Assembly (NCBI GenBank): GCA_002311645.1
Contig: DBYW01000035.1
Coordinates: forward strand, 12,912-76,911
Origin: Bacteroidales bacterium UBA1176
Lineage (GTDB): Bacteria; Bacteroidota; Bacteroidia; Bacteroidales; WCHB1-69
DNA: 64,000 bases
Direction of reading: 5' to 3'
The position numbers and the translations under genes were made by a program. Below, piece by piece: positions 17,233 through 27,461 of this stretch (position 1 is the first letter of the stretch; each line of letters starts with the position of its first letter). Below the pieces are notes generated by a model. The model did no database searches, was not told where the DNA came from, and saw only the letters and a list, made by a program, of their open reading frames with translations.

Positions 17233-20200
17233 ATGACGAATAAATCTTGGGCATACTGCTGCATTTTTTTTGCATTCATTCTGCAAGTATCTCATATTCA
17301 AGGACAAAGAATCGAGAAAAAAGTGGTTCTTTCTTGGGGTGACAACATTGTCCGAACCATTTCCGAAGACGAGACACGCGAATTCCTCCATTTTGACGGA
17401 GCTGTCTATCCCCTCTCCTTTCCCACCTTGCCCTCCTATTACGAACAAATTCCGATCGCACAATTCTACGACAAGTATGACATCACGGTCTCCAACGTCG
17501 AGTATGCGGCAATGAGCGCGAGTGACGCGGCGCTCGTGCCCGCCAACTATCACAGCCGCACTCTTGACGTACAAGCTCACTCCGCACATGCGCGCACATC
17601 CACGTACCTGATGCTGTCGTTTATCCCCATTGTGGAGGTCGGCGACGGCCAATACCGGCGGGTCGTTTCGGCAACCATAACGTTGGAAGGCAAAACAGCC
17701 GCAAGCGGAACAACCTCTCACCACGACAGCAAAAGCCACGCCACGCAGTCTGTGCTCGCATCCGGGCAATGGTACAATTTCGCCGTAGAGAAGACAGGCA
17801 TCTACAAAGTCACTTACGAAGACCTTGTCGCAATGGGCATGCCCACGCCCATCTCATCGTCGCAGATAGCGTTGTTCGGCAATGGCGGCAAGATGCTGCC
17901 GGAGGCTAACGCCACCCCGCGAACCGATGACCTGTTGGAACTGCCCATCACCATCGTGGACGGCAACGACGGCACGATAAACGCAGGCGACTACTTCATC
18001 TTTTACGGCCAGTCGCCGCATTCCTGGACCTATCAACCCGACTTGCACCAGTTCTCCCACACCACCAACCTTTACTCTGATGTCTCGTGGTATTTTGTCA
18101 CCTCCACGCCGGGCGTGGGATCAAAAAAACGCGTGGAAAACAGCAACGATGGGGCCTTGACCCCCACTGTCACTGTGAGCAGATACACGCATTACGATTT
18201 TTACGAGACAGACAGCCACAATTTCGGCGAATCGGGCAAAGAGTGGTTTGGGGATGTTTTCGATGCCACCACGGAGCGCAGCTACACATTTTCCGTGCCA
18301 GGGTATGAGTCCGTGCCATCGCGGATTTCCGTGGCCGGGGCCTGCGCCTCGAGTGCACACTCCTCCATGAGCATAACCGTCAACGGCACCAGCGCGGGGA
18401 GTCTGCACTTCCCCTCCATCAGCGGCAACATTATTGCCACCATGAGCCGTAATGATTTCACCTTCACGCCAAGTTCCTCAACCCTAAACGTAACATTGAG
18501 CTACAGTAAGCCGACCACCTCCTCCGCAGCTTACCTCGACTGGATTGAGATTGAGATTCCATGCCGGCTGACGATGCATTCGGCGCAGTTTCCATTCTGC
18601 AACACCAGCACCGTGGGTGCCGGCAGCGTCACGCGATTCAACATTGCCAACGCGAACGGAAACACTGTGGTTTGGGATGTTACGGACCCTTCGCGCACCA
18701 CGCGCCAGGTGCTCACGCAAGACAACGGCCAATACGGATTCACCGTCCGCACAGACTCCCTGCGCCACTTCTATGCCTTCAACGGCACATCCTACCTCAG
18801 TGTGACACGCGGCGGTGCCGTCGAGAACCAGAACCTGCATGCCACGGGCAATGTGGACATGGTGATTGTCACCCATTCCAAATTTCTCGCACAAGCCAAC
18901 GAATTAGCCAAGTTCCGTCGCGAAAACGACGGCCTGTCCGTCCATGTGGCCACTATCCAGCAGGTATACAACGAATTTTCCAGCGGCTCGCAGGATCCCA
19001 TCGCCATCCGCGACTATATGAAGATGATCTACGACCGCAGCAACAAGCAATACCCCAAATACTTATTGTTGGTGGGCCGGCCTTGTTACGACTATCGGGG
19101 CAGGGTCAGCGGCACCGAGATTTTCGTGCCAAACTATCAAGGGCACTCCGACGGCAGCACCATTTCCGAGATCAGTTTCTACGCCAATGACGACGCTTTC
19201 GGCCTACTCGACGACGAGGAGGGAAACTCCACCTACGGACTTTACGACATCTCCATTGGCCGTTTCCCGTGCAGCACGGTCTCACAAGCCCGAAACGCCG
19301 TGGAAAAGAGCATCAACTACACACAGCACAAGAGTTTAGTGAGTGAAAACGCCACGCAGATTTCCAATTTCGGAGACTGGCGCAACATGATGGCTTTCGT
19401 GGCCGATGACGAAGAGTACAACGACTTCCTTTCCAATGCGGACAATTTCTCGACTATTGTGAAAAATACCAACCCCAACATCAACTTCGACAAAATCTAC
19501 TTGGATGCCTTCCAGCAAATTTCCAATGCAGGCGGGCAGCGTTACCCCGATGTCACGGCAGCCATCAACAACCGCATGAACCGTGGTTCGCTGTTTTTCA
19601 CCTACATCGGGCACAGCGGCAAAGACGGCTGGGCTGCCGAGCGCATTATCGAGAACTCCGACATCAACCGCTGGAACAACAAATACAACTTGCCGGCGAT
19701 GTTGACGTTGTCTTGCACATTCGGTTTCTACGACCGGCCTGTGCTTTCGCCTGCGGACATGGTGCTGTTCAGCGGGATCGGCGGCGTGAGCGCCATCATC
19801 ACGGCCACACGCGAGGCATGGTCGTCGCCCAACAACGCCTACGGACGCCACATCTTCAACACAATGTTCTCCACCACGGACGGGCACTACCCAACCATCG
19901 GCGACATAGAGCGACGCGCCAAGAACTCATACGGCGGCAATTCCACCTCGTTGGCCATGTTCGTACTTTTAGGGGATCCCTCCATGCCATTGGCCATCCC
20001 CCAATATCGCATCGTCACCGACTCTATCAACCACAAAGCGGTCGGAGAGCAACAAGACACTATACGCGCACTCTCCCTGATGAGCGTCAGTGGACGTGTT
20101 GTCGACGAGAACGGCCAGACCCTCACGAATTTCAACGGCTCGGTGTACCCCTCCGTCTACGACAAGGCCGTCACCGTGACGACTCTATCCAACGACCCCA

Positions 20201-21081
20201 GTAGTCCACCATTCGACTTCCAGCAACAAAAAAGCATCCTCTTCAAGGGCAACAACAGCGTGAAAGACGGTCGTTTCAGCTTCTCCTTTTATGTGCCCAA
20301 GGACATTGACTACGACTACGGCGCGGGCAAAATCAGCTACTATGCATGCAGTCAGAACCAAGATGGCGCGGGTGCATTTACGGAATTCATCATCGGCGGC
20401 ACCGACACCAACGGCGTGGACGACAAAGAGGGGCCCACCATCGAGCTCTATCTCAACGACGAACAGTTTGTCAACGGCGGTATCGTAAATCCCGACCCCA
20501 CTCTTATCGTCAAGGTGCATGACAACTTCGGCATCAACACCACGGGCAACGGCATCGGACACGACCTCACGGCCATCCTCGACAACGCCTCCGAATCGCA
20601 AATCGTGCTCAACGACTATTTCCAGAACGACAAGGACAGTTCCAATTCCGGCACGGCACGCTATAGTCTCAACGACCTTGCCGTCGGCAAACACTCCCTG
20701 CTGGTCCGCGCCTGGGATATCAACAATAACCCTTCGGAAAGCACCCTCGAGTTCGAGGTTGTTTCCGACACAAAGCTGACACTCAGCCATGTGCTCAACT
20801 ACCCCAACCCCTTTACCACGCACACCGACTTCTTCTTCGAGCACAACCAAAACGGCGGGCTTTTCGATATCCAGGTACAGATTTACACCATCTCGGGCAA
20901 ACTCGTCAAAACCATCACGACTTCACAGTATCTGGAGGGCAACCGCAGCATGGCCATCCCCTGGGACGGCCTCGACGACTATGGCGACAAGATTGGCAAG
21001 GGTGTCTACATGTACAAGTTGCGCGTCCGAAACAGCGAAAATGCAACAGCCGAAGTTGTGGAGAAGCTGGTGATTTTGTAA
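17233..21081 (+). CDS. porU: Type IX secretion system sortase PorU (C25 gingipain-like)
   Basis: A 1282-residue surface protease that cleaves the C-terminal sorting domain of T9SS cargo and transfers it to A-LPS. I start at ATG 17233, giving a signal peptide ending at HIQGQ; a GTG at 17209 is in frame but adds only a polar leader. The C25 caspase-like domain occupies about 540-930. It begins VDMVIVTHSKFLAQANELAKFRREN, with catalytic His in FTYIGHSGKDGW and Cys in LTLSCTFGFYDRP. The C-terminus (LNYPNPFTTHTDFFFEHNQ...WDGLDDYGDKIGKGVYMYKL) is a FlgD-like, CTD-type domain that PorU retains. The usual GHGG reads GHSG here. porV follows. Confidence 0.93.
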   Translation: MTNKSWAYCCIFFAFILQVSHIQGQRIEKKVVLSWGDNIVRTISEDETREFLHFDGAVYPLSFPTLPSYYEQIPIAQFYDKYDITVSNVEYAAMSASDAALVPANYHSRTLDVQAHSAHARTSTYLMLSFIPIVEVGDGQYRRVVSATITLEGKTAASGTTSHHDSKSHATQSVLASGQWYNFAVEKTGIYKVTYEDLVAMGMPTPISSSQIALFGNGGKMLPEANATPRTDDLLELPITIVDGNDGTINAGDYFIFYGQSPHSWTYQPDLHQFSHTTNLYSDVSWYFVTSTPGVGSKKRVENSNDGALTPTVTVSRYTHYDFYETDSHNFGESGKEWFGDVFDATTERSYTFSVPGYESVPSRISVAGACASSAHSSMSITVNGTSAGSLHFPSISGNIIATMSRNDFTFTPSSSTLNVTLSYSKPTTSSAAYLDWIEIEIPCRLTMHSAQFPFCNTSTVGAGSVTRFNIANANGNTVVWDVTDPSRTTRQVLTQDNGQYGFTVRTDSLRHFYAFNGTSYLSVTRGGAVENQNLHATGNVDMVIVTHSKFLAQANELAKFRRENDGLSVHVATIQQVYNEFSSGSQDPIAIRDYMKMIYDRSNKQYPKYLLLVGRPCYDYRGRVSGTEIFVPNYQGHSDGSTISEISFYANDDAFGLLDDEEGNSTYGLYDISIGRFPCSTVSQARNAVEKSINYTQHKSLVSENATQISNFGDWRNMMAFVADDEEYNDFLSNADNFSTIVKNTNPNINFDKIYLDAFQQISNAGGQRYPDVTAAINNRMNRGSLFFTYIGHSGKDGWAAERIIENSDINRWNNKYNLPAMLTLSCTFGFYDRPVLSPADMVLFSGIGGVSAIITATREAWSSPNNAYGRHIFNTMFSTTDGHYPTIGDIERRAKNSYGGNSTSLAMFVLLGDPSMPLAIPQYRIVTDSINHKAVGEQQDTIRALSLMSVSGRVVDENGQTLTNFNGSVYPSVYDKAVTVTTLSNDPSSPPFDFQQQKSILFKGNNSVKDGRFSFSFYVPKDIDYDYGAGKISYYACSQNQDGAGAFTEFIIGGTDTNGVDDKEGPTIELYLNDEQFVNGGIVNPDPTLIVKVHDNFGINTTGNGIGHDLTAILDNASESQIVLNDYFQNDKDSSNSGTARYSLNDLAVGKHSLLVRAWDINNNPSESTLEFEVVSDTKLTLSHVLNYPNPFTTHTDFFFEHNQNGGLFDIQVQIYTISGKLVKTITTSQYLEGNRSMAIPWDGLDDYGDKIGKGVYMYKLRVRNSENATAEVVEKLVIL

Positions 21082-21207
21082 AACCGACGCATAGGTCGCC
21101 TATATAGATCATTTTTTTGAAAAAAATTTTTTCTGTATAAAAATAAAGTTAGAAATCACACGTTACCATCTTTTGTGTTAAAGAAAAGAGAAACGTACAT
21201 CATCGAC

Positions 21208-22482
21208 ATGAAAAAGAAAGTTTTCCTCCCAGCACTGATCGTGCTATTCACTATCTCACAGCAACTTAATGCTCAATCCATTAATCCGAGCCAGCTTGGC
21301 GGCAAGGAATTGAACACCATCACCACGGCAGTGCCATTCCTCAATATTGCGCCCGACTCGCGCGCTGGCGGCATGGGCGACATGGGCTGCGCCACCTCCG
21401 CCGACATCAACTCGCAGGCATACAACCCCTCCAAATACGTCTTCAACAAGAACACCTTCGGTGTCAGCGTCTCCTACAGCCCTTGGCTGCGCAATTTAGT
21501 CAACGACATCAACTTAGCCTATCTCAGCTCCTACTGGCGCATTACAGAAATGGATGCCATCGCCTTTTCGCTGCGTTATTTCTCGTTAGGTGACATCCAG
21601 TTCACCGACGACCAGGGAAATATGATTTCCGAGCAGAATCCCAACGAGTTCGCTCTCGACTTCACCTACTCACGCAAGTTGGTGGACCATTTTTCGATCG
21701 CGTTGACACCCCGTTTCATTTATTCCAACCTCACAGCCGGCCAATACGTAGCGGGTGAGGAGACCAATGCAGGTCTTGCAGGCGCTGCCGACCTTTCCTT
21801 CTTCTACGAGCAGGATTTCAAAGCGAAAAACCTGGAAAGCAGCACATTGCGTGCAGGTTTATGTATTTCCAACATGGGTAACAAGATGTCCTACTCTTCG
21901 GGAACGCTTCGCCGTGACTTCCTGCCCACAAACTTGCGCCTCGGTTTAGGCTACGAAATGGGCTTCGACAGCTACAACAAGCTGGCCATCACAGGCGAAG
22001 TCAACAAGTTGTTAGTACCGACAAACCCCGTGTACGCCACCGACTCCATCACGGGACGCATCTTATACGACGAATATAACAACCCGATCATCCTGTCGGG
22101 CAAGGATCCGGACGTCTCCGTGCCACAGGGCATGATCCAATCCTTTTACGACGCCCCGGGCATCGGACAGAACGGTGCCACCGGCAGCGTCTTCCGCGAA
22201 GAAATGGCCGAAATTGCATGGGCGTTGGGTGCGGAGTACAGCTATCGTGACCTCTTCTTTGTGAGACTCGGATATTTCCACGAGAGCAAATACAAAGGCA
22301 ACCGCCAGTTCCTCACCATTGGCGCAGGCATCAAATACAACGTCTTCAACATCGACGTGGCCTATTTGTTCACCACCAACGGACAGAAGCACCCATTATC
22401 CAACACGCTGCGCTTCACCCTCTCCTTCGATTTCACATCCTTCAACAAGGACGAGATCAAACAACAAGGCCGTCTCCGCTAA
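21208..22482 (+). CDS. porV: Type IX secretion system outer-membrane protein PorV (LptO)
   Basis: A 424-residue barrel of the FadL/PorV type that collects CTD cargo from the translocon and delivers it to PorU. The ATG at 21208 gives MKKKVFLPALIVLFTISQQLNAQ, a clean signal peptide; an upstream in-frame GTG (21175) is less likely. Family features are NTITTAVPFLNIAPDSRAGGMGDMGCATSADINSQAYNPSKYVF and, near the end, FFVRLGYFHESKYKGNRQFLTIGAGIKYNVFNIDVAYL. It follows porU by 126 nt with an A/T-rich spacer that includes a short ATAGG/CCTAT stem, so expression may be partly uncoupled from porU. Confidence 0.93.
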   Translation: MKKKVFLPALIVLFTISQQLNAQSINPSQLGGKELNTITTAVPFLNIAPDSRAGGMGDMGCATSADINSQAYNPSKYVFNKNTFGVSVSYSPWLRNLVNDINLAYLSSYWRITEMDAIAFSLRYFSLGDIQFTDDQGNMISEQNPNEFALDFTYSRKLVDHFSIALTPRFIYSNLTAGQYVAGEETNAGLAGAADLSFFYEQDFKAKNLESSTLRAGLCISNMGNKMSYSSGTLRRDFLPTNLRLGLGYEMGFDSYNKLAITGEVNKLLVPTNPVYATDSITGRILYDEYNNPIILSGKDPDVSVPQGMIQSFYDAPGIGQNGATGSVFREEMAEIAWALGAEYSYRDLFFVRLGYFHESKYKGNRQFLTIGAGIKYNVFNIDVAYLFTTNGQKHPLSNTLRFTLSFDFTSFNKDEIKQQGRLR

Positions 22483-22486
22483 TAAT

Positions 22487-22969
22487 ATGGACAAGGATTT
22501 CCGCGTGGGCATAGGATACGATTCCCATCGTTTCACGGCAGGCAGACCGCTTGTCTTGGGTGGGATACACATTCCCTACGAATTAGGTTTGCATGCCCAT
22601 TCCGACGGCGACGTGCTCATTCACGCGATTTGTGACGCCCTTCTTGGGGCCGCCGCCCTCAAGGACATCGGCACACACTTTCCCGACAACGACGGCGCAT
22701 ACGCCAACATTGACAGCACATGCCTGCTCACCCAAGTGGTGGATCTGCTTTACCAACAAGGCTGGAACGTCCATAACGTGGACTGCACCCTTGTTTTGGA
22801 GAAACCTAAGATGAAATCATACATCGACGAGATGACGACCACCCTGTCAAAACTCCTTCACATAGATCCCGCCAATCTCTCCATCAAGGCGAAGACCAAC
22901 GAGGGCATGGGGTTCACCGGCCAAGGCGAAGGCATTGCCGCCATGGTCGTCGCTACGATTAAACAATAA
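22487..22969 (+). CDS. ispF: 2-C-methyl-D-erythritol 2,4-cyclodiphosphate synthase
   Basis: A 160-residue enzyme of the MEP isoprenoid pathway. It has VGIGYDSHRF near the N-terminus and LGLHAHSDGDVLIHAICDALLGAAALKDIGTHFPDND (metal ligands DxH and the later H), then IKAKTNEGMGFTGQGEGIAAMVV. ATG 22487 is 4 nt after the porV stop; the longer frame upstream is only a shadow of porV. It probably shares the porV transcript. Confidence 0.95.
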   Translation: MDKDFRVGIGYDSHRFTAGRPLVLGGIHIPYELGLHAHSDGDVLIHAICDALLGAAALKDIGTHFPDNDGAYANIDSTCLLTQVVDLLYQQGWNVHNVDCTLVLEKPKMKSYIDEMTTTLSKLLHIDPANLSIKAKTNEGMGFTGQGEGIAAMVVATIKQ

Positions 22970-22979
22970 CATTTTCCAC

Positions 22980-25025
22980 ATGACCACACAAGATCCCAAC
23001 CTGTCCAACCCCCTCCTGCAAGAGTGGGGCACACCTTACGCAACCCCTCCTTTTGACCTCATCCGCCCGGAACATTACGTGCCGGCCTTCACCGCTGCCA
23101 TTGAGATGGCACGTGAAGAGGTGGAGCGCATCAAGCACAATCCGGAGGCTGCATCTTTCGAAAATACCATTGCAGCCCTTGACCGCACTGGCGAGACGCT
23201 GGGCCGAGCCGCCGGACTGTTCTTCAATCTCATCGAATGCGATGCCACACCCGAGATGCAGGAGATGGCCAACACCATCCAACCGATGGTCACCCAATAT
23301 TACAATGAACTATATCTCGACGACACGCTTTTCGAGCGTGTGCGCCAAGTGTACGAACATGAACTGGACACCCTTTCGGGCGAAGACCGCATGTTGCTGA
23401 AACTGACATACGATGCCTTCGAGAGCAACGGTGCCACTCTGCCCGCCGACAAGAAGCCCCTCTTCCAGGAACTTTCCATCAGGCTCTCCAACCTGACCCT
23501 GCAGTTCGGGCAGAACGCCTTGGCCGCCACCAATGAGTGGCAGTTGCATGTCACCGATGCGGCACGCCTGCAGGGAATTCCCGAAGGGGACATGGAGATA
23601 GCGGCCCAAAAGGCTCGTGACAAAAAGCTCGAAGGCTATCTTTTCGACCTTTCCCATCCCAGCCGCCGCGCCGTGCTCACCTATGCCAACGACAGGACCC
23701 TGCGCAAAGAGATGTACGACCATTCCTGCTGCATCGCCCACGGCGGCCCCCACGACAACAGCGACAACATCCGTCAGATTCTCTCCTGCCGCCAGCAAAT
23801 CGCGCATTTGCTCGGCTACGAGAACTATGCGCAGTATGTGCTGCACAATCGCATGGCGCAAAACGCCGAAGAGGTCTACAAACTGCTCGACGAGCTAAAA
23901 AGACACTCCTTGCCCGCCGCCCGCCGTGAGGTGTCCGCACTGACAGACTACGCACACGCCCTCGGCTTTGAAGGCGAGCTTCAACCTTGGGATTTCTCCT
24001 ATTATTCCGAAAAACAAAAAGACGCACTCTTCCAGCTCAGTGCCGAGACACTCAAGCCTTATTTTAAGCTCGAGAATGTCATTGACGGCATTTTTTCGTT
24101 GGCCGCCCATCTCTATGACCTGCGTTTTGTGGAGACATCAAGCATTGCGGTCTACCACAAGGATGTGAAGGTTTACGAAGTGTACCGAAACGACCGCTTC
24201 ATGGCAGTGCTCTATCTGGACTTCCACCCGCGCGCCACCAAGCGCAGTGGCGCCTGGATGACCACCTTCCGTGAGCAGTGGATAAACGCAGAAGGACACG
24301 ACGTGCGCCCGCTCGTGAGCCTTGTGATGAATTTCACTCCCTCCACGGCCAAGCGTCCTTCGCTGCTCACCTTTGACGAAGTCACCACTTTCCTCCACGA
24401 GTTTGGCCACGCCTTGAACGGCATGCTTTCCGATGTGCATTACGCTTCCTTGTCCTGCACCAATTCACAGCATGATTTTGTGGAACTGCCCTCGCAACTG
24501 AATGAAAACTGGGCGGTGGAAATGGAATTTCTCAAGACTTTCGCGCACCACTACCAGACAGGCGACCTTATTCCGGAAACATACGTAAAGCAACTCAAAA
24601 AGATGCGCCAATACATGGCGGGCTACGCTTCGGCGCGACAACTGTGCTTCGGCTACCTCGACATGGACTGGCACACCACCGAGTTCGGCAACGACATGGA
24701 TGTGCGCGCCGAGGAGCAACGCGTTTTTGCGCCGCTATCCACGCTCCCCGCACATCCCGACGCTTGCATGTGTACCAGTTTCAACCACATCTTCTCGGGC
24801 GGATACGCCGCCGGTTACTACGGATACAAGTGGGCGGAAATGCTGGAAGCCGACGCCTTCTCGCTTTTTAAAGAAAAAGGAGTGATGAACAAAGTGGTGG
24901 CCCGACACTATTTGGAGACTATCCTATCAAGGGGCGGCTCCAAGCCTGCGATGGAGATGTTCACCGATTTCCGGGGACGCGCGCCTAAACTTGACGCCCT
25001 CCTCGAAAGGGAAGGACTGAAATAA
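22980..25025 (+). CDS. dcp: M3-family peptidyl-dipeptidase (Dcp-like)
   Basis: A 681-residue zinc peptidase, the same length as E. coli Dcp. The active site is TTFLHEFGHALNGMLSDVHYASLSCTNSQHDFVELPSQLNENW, containing HEFGH with the downstream Glu of the third ligand. The N-terminus (NPLLQEWGTPYATPPFDLIRPEHYVPAF) and the C-terminal FNHIFSGGYAAGYYGYKWAEMLEADAF are diagnostic. No signal peptide is evident, so it may be cytoplasmic. I start at ATG 22980, 10 nt after ispF. OpdA/PrlC activity is the alternative within the family. Confidence 0.9.
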   Translation: MTTQDPNLSNPLLQEWGTPYATPPFDLIRPEHYVPAFTAAIEMAREEVERIKHNPEAASFENTIAALDRTGETLGRAAGLFFNLIECDATPEMQEMANTIQPMVTQYYNELYLDDTLFERVRQVYEHELDTLSGEDRMLLKLTYDAFESNGATLPADKKPLFQELSIRLSNLTLQFGQNALAATNEWQLHVTDAARLQGIPEGDMEIAAQKARDKKLEGYLFDLSHPSRRAVLTYANDRTLRKEMYDHSCCIAHGGPHDNSDNIRQILSCRQQIAHLLGYENYAQYVLHNRMAQNAEEVYKLLDELKRHSLPAARREVSALTDYAHALGFEGELQPWDFSYYSEKQKDALFQLSAETLKPYFKLENVIDGIFSLAAHLYDLRFVETSSIAVYHKDVKVYEVYRNDRFMAVLYLDFHPRATKRSGAWMTTFREQWINAEGHDVRPLVSLVMNFTPSTAKRPSLLTFDEVTTFLHEFGHALNGMLSDVHYASLSCTNSQHDFVELPSQLNENWAVEMEFLKTFAHHYQTGDLIPETYVKQLKKMRQYMAGYASARQLCFGYLDMDWHTTEFGNDMDVRAEEQRVFAPLSTLPAHPDACMCTSFNHIFSGGYAAGYYGYKWAEMLEADAFSLFKEKGVMNKVVARHYLETILSRGGSKPAMEMFTDFRGRAPKLDALLEREGLK

Positions 25026-25030
25026 AAAAG

Positions 25031-25063
25031 AAGAGGGGCTTCAAACGGAGTCCCTCTTTTTTT
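25031..25063. terminator. Terminator between convergent dcp and the T9SS cargo gene
   Basis: A 12-bp stem (25031-25042 with 25047-25058, two G-U pairs) around an AAAC loop. A T run follows on the plus strand, and an A run precedes it, so it may work in both directions. Confidence 0.8.
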
Positions 25064-25092
25064 ATCATAATTTGCCTGAATACAACTATTCC

Positions 25093-26856
25093 CTATTTCA
25101 CAACAATTTTCTTCGTAACACTGTTGTTCACACGCACCATGTATGTGCCGACAGACCAGTTGCGGACATCCACATCGTATTCGCTTTCCATTCCTTTTGC
25201 AGACCACACCATTTTGCCATTCATGTCGAAAACCTCGACGCAATTGATTGCATCGCCAGTGACTTTCAAATAATCAGAGGCAGGATTGGGATAGAGAGAA
25301 ATGTGCATGATCTGGTTTTCGTCAATACCGACAGTGTGGAATGAGACAGAGACATCAAGGACATTCTCTTGATTGGTGATATCATTGGAATAGAGCGCAA
25401 TGTGGGCTGTCTTGGTACACTCGGCAGGATGATCCGGGTTGACAAATGTTATGGTCTCCGTGACTTGTCCGCCCGCATTGATGGTGCCAGACGGGGAGGA
25501 AACGGTTATCCAGGGTTCGATGGGGGTGCCGTCGACAATGGCGGAAAGCATCCAGTTGCCTGTAAGGTCGGGATTGCCATTGAGTTCATTCCACGCCACA
25601 CCCGTCTTGTACCAGTTGCCATACGGATGTGGTGTGACGGCGTCGTCGAGCCCGATGGAGGGAAGGGTAGTTTGCGTCGGATCCTGCTCATAATAGATGC
25701 CGAACCAGAAATCGCGACCGTTCAGCACGTATGGAGTGGTGAGATTGATTGTATTCACGCCCTCCACAGGGACAAAATTCTGTTCATAGACCATATCGCC
25801 AGGGCCATCGACCAAAATGCCTCCCATGTCGTAGATGCGAATCTTAGCAACGTTTATATAGTCGCTATTATTGATGGACACATTAATGGCATTGATTTGC
25901 TTGCCTACCAGGTCCATGGACACGACCTCCTCGGCGGTGAATCCTGCGGCCACCTGGATAGCTTCCGTGTTGTTGAAGAGCACACCCGTGTACTCCGTTC
26001 CGGCGCGGGTAAGCTCCTGCGATCCCGTTGACGTGGTGTTGGGAGTGAACTCGTAATACGGCACCAGGCGATAGTTGACGGGAGCGCCGCCAGGATTGCT
26101 CAGCGTCAGGGCATAGGTGCCTGTTGCGGCATTGTCCACCGTCACATTGATGTCGCTGGTCGGAGAGAAGGAGAACTGCCCGTCATTGGCCGAGGTGATC
26201 TCCGTAAAGACAAAATTGTCCACATAATAGGTTCCTGTTGCATTGTTGGGAGCTCCCGCATAAAAATTGATGGAACCCAACTGGTTGATACCGTTTGCGC
26301 TATTGGATTCGTTGGAGAAAGGCCATGACTGCACCACCACATTGTTGACAGTCATCGTGATGAGATCCTGGTCAAGATCAATGTGAGCCTTGACGTGGAA
26401 CCAGGCATTGTTGGGCATTGTGAAGTTGTAGGTCGTGCCAGCCACGCTGAAATAACCAGTTCCAGAGGTGGTGAAATAGCATTCGAACGCCCATTGCACG
26501 CCCGGGTTGTAGTAGTGCTGGATGTTGAAATAGGCACCACTGCCGGTGGTCGGGACATAGTAGTCGAAATCAACATCGAACACACCCGTGGTCTGATTGG
26601 AAAACCGGTAGATGATGTCGTTGGTACCGGTCACCTTCAAGGAGTTGGAGCCACTGGAGGCCTGTTCCGTGGAGATGACGGCATCCTCGGCCGTGCCGGG
26701 AGCATTGCTCCACGTGGTCCAGTCCGTGTTGTTCTGCGAGCAGAGTTGCTGTCCAGCCGTGTAGGAATCGAAGTTGTCACTGAAGACAACGGTCTGCGCC
26801 TGCAATGCGGCCATCATACCGCACATCAGACATACAAAAAATAAAAATTTCTTCAT
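25093..26856 (-). CDS. Secreted T9SS cargo protein with lectin-like domain and type A C-terminal sorting domain
   Basis: A 587-residue protein. It has a signal peptide (KKFLFFVCLMCGMMAALQAQ). Residues about 25-200 form a concanavalin/LamG-like jelly roll (FSDNFDSYTAGQQL...YYVDNFVFTEI). One or two immunoglobulin-like segments follow, including a PWITVSSPSGTINAGGQV stretch. The last ~75 residues are a T9SS type A sorting domain: ISLYPNPASDYLKV, then VEVFDMNGKMVWSA and YMVRVNNSVTKKIVVK. It should be secreted and anchored by PorU/PorV encoded nearby. No catalytic motif is visible, so it may bind carbohydrate or act as an adhesin. I used the MKKF start; an in-frame ATG lies 9 nt upstream. Confidence 0.85.
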   Translation of the reverse strand: MKKFLFFVCLMCGMMAALQAQTVVFSDNFDSYTAGQQLCSQNNTDWTTWSNAPGTAEDAVISTEQASSGSNSLKVTGTNDIIYRFSNQTTGVFDVDFDYYVPTTGSGAYFNIQHYYNPGVQWAFECYFTTSGTGYFSVAGTTYNFTMPNNAWFHVKAHIDLDQDLITMTVNNVVVQSWPFSNESNSANGINQLGSINFYAGAPNNATGTYYVDNFVFTEITSANDGQFSFSPTSDINVTVDNAATGTYALTLSNPGGAPVNYRLVPYYEFTPNTTSTGSQELTRAGTEYTGVLFNNTEAIQVAAGFTAEEVVSMDLVGKQINAINVSINNSDYINVAKIRIYDMGGILVDGPGDMVYEQNFVPVEGVNTINLTTPYVLNGRDFWFGIYYEQDPTQTTLPSIGLDDAVTPHPYGNWYKTGVAWNELNGNPDLTGNWMLSAIVDGTPIEPWITVSSPSGTINAGGQVTETITFVNPDHPAECTKTAHIALYSNDITNQENVLDVSVSFHTVGIDENQIMHISLYPNPASDYLKVTGDAINCVEVFDMNGKMVWSAKGMESEYDVDVRNWSVGTYMVRVNNSVTKKIVVK

Positions 26857-26926
26857 AACATACAATTTTAGTTTGACATTAGTTTTGCTTATTTTCTTGT
26901 TTTAACCTTTTTTACAAAAGATGCCG

Positions 26927-26934
26927 CAAACATA
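26927..26934 (-). promoter_or_regulatory. Promoter -7 element for the T9SS cargo gene
   Basis: TATGTTTG on the minus strand, about 70 nt before the start. Confidence 0.5.
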
Positions 26935-27029
26935 CATAATTTAATCCATACGCGCAAGGGCTAACCGTGAAAAAAAGTTAAAAAACATCATTGTTCCACA
27001 ACACTCCCCTGCTATATCAGGGAAAAAAG

Positions 27030-27037
27030 TATTTTTG
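27030..27037 (+). promoter_or_regulatory. Promoter -7 element for the lipoprotein/radical SAM pair
   Basis: TATTTTTG followed by CC, only 16 nt before the ATG at 27054, which predicts a very short 5' leader. Confidence 0.6.
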
Positions 27038-27053
27038 CCAAAATTTAAAAACA

Positions 27054-27461
27054 ATGTTGTCAAAACTAAAAGAGAAGAAAAGAGCGTGGAAACGCGCCTT
27101 GTTCGGCTCCTTCGCCGCCACATCCGTCATGTTCACTTTCTGCGCCTGCTACGGCATGCCAAAGGAATACATTAATTTAGATGAAATAAGCGGTACGGTC
27201 GTCGATGCCGAGACCGGCAGTCCCGTAGCTGGAGTGCAGGTGCAGTCCAGAGGGTTGATAGATGCCATCACCGACAGCACCGGCTATTTTGTCGATTCCA
27301 CCGACAGGACTGTGGATTCATGGCAGCCGATAGACTTCGCCGTTCGCGACATTGACGGTGCCGAGAACGGAATCTATGAAGACTTGGACACTTCCGTACT
27401 TGCTGCCGACCTTCTCTCACCCCTGCATTTGCAGGTCAAGCCGAAACACGATGACCGATAA
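27054..27461 (+). CDS. Putative lipoprotein of the rSAM/lipoprotein system (TIGR04134-like)
   Basis: A 135-residue protein with a basic N-terminus (KLKEKKRAWKRALFGSFAATSVMFTF), a hydrophobic stretch, then CACYGMPKEY (C30, C32). The CYGMP motif followed by a carboxypeptidase-regulatory-like beta domain (ISGTVVDAETGSPVAGVQV, about 45-128) is what I recall for the uncharacterised lipoprotein that pairs with a radical SAM/SPASM enzyme in Bacteroidales. The partner gene overlaps its 3' end by 11 nt. The protein is a candidate substrate or anchor for that enzyme. The family assignment is from memory and was not searched. Confidence 0.72.
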   Translation: MLSKLKEKKRAWKRALFGSFAATSVMFTFCACYGMPKEYINLDEISGTVVDAETGSPVAGVQVQSRGLIDAITDSTGYFVDSTDRTVDSWQPIDFAVRDIDGAENGIYEDLDTSVLAADLLSPLHLQVKPKHDDR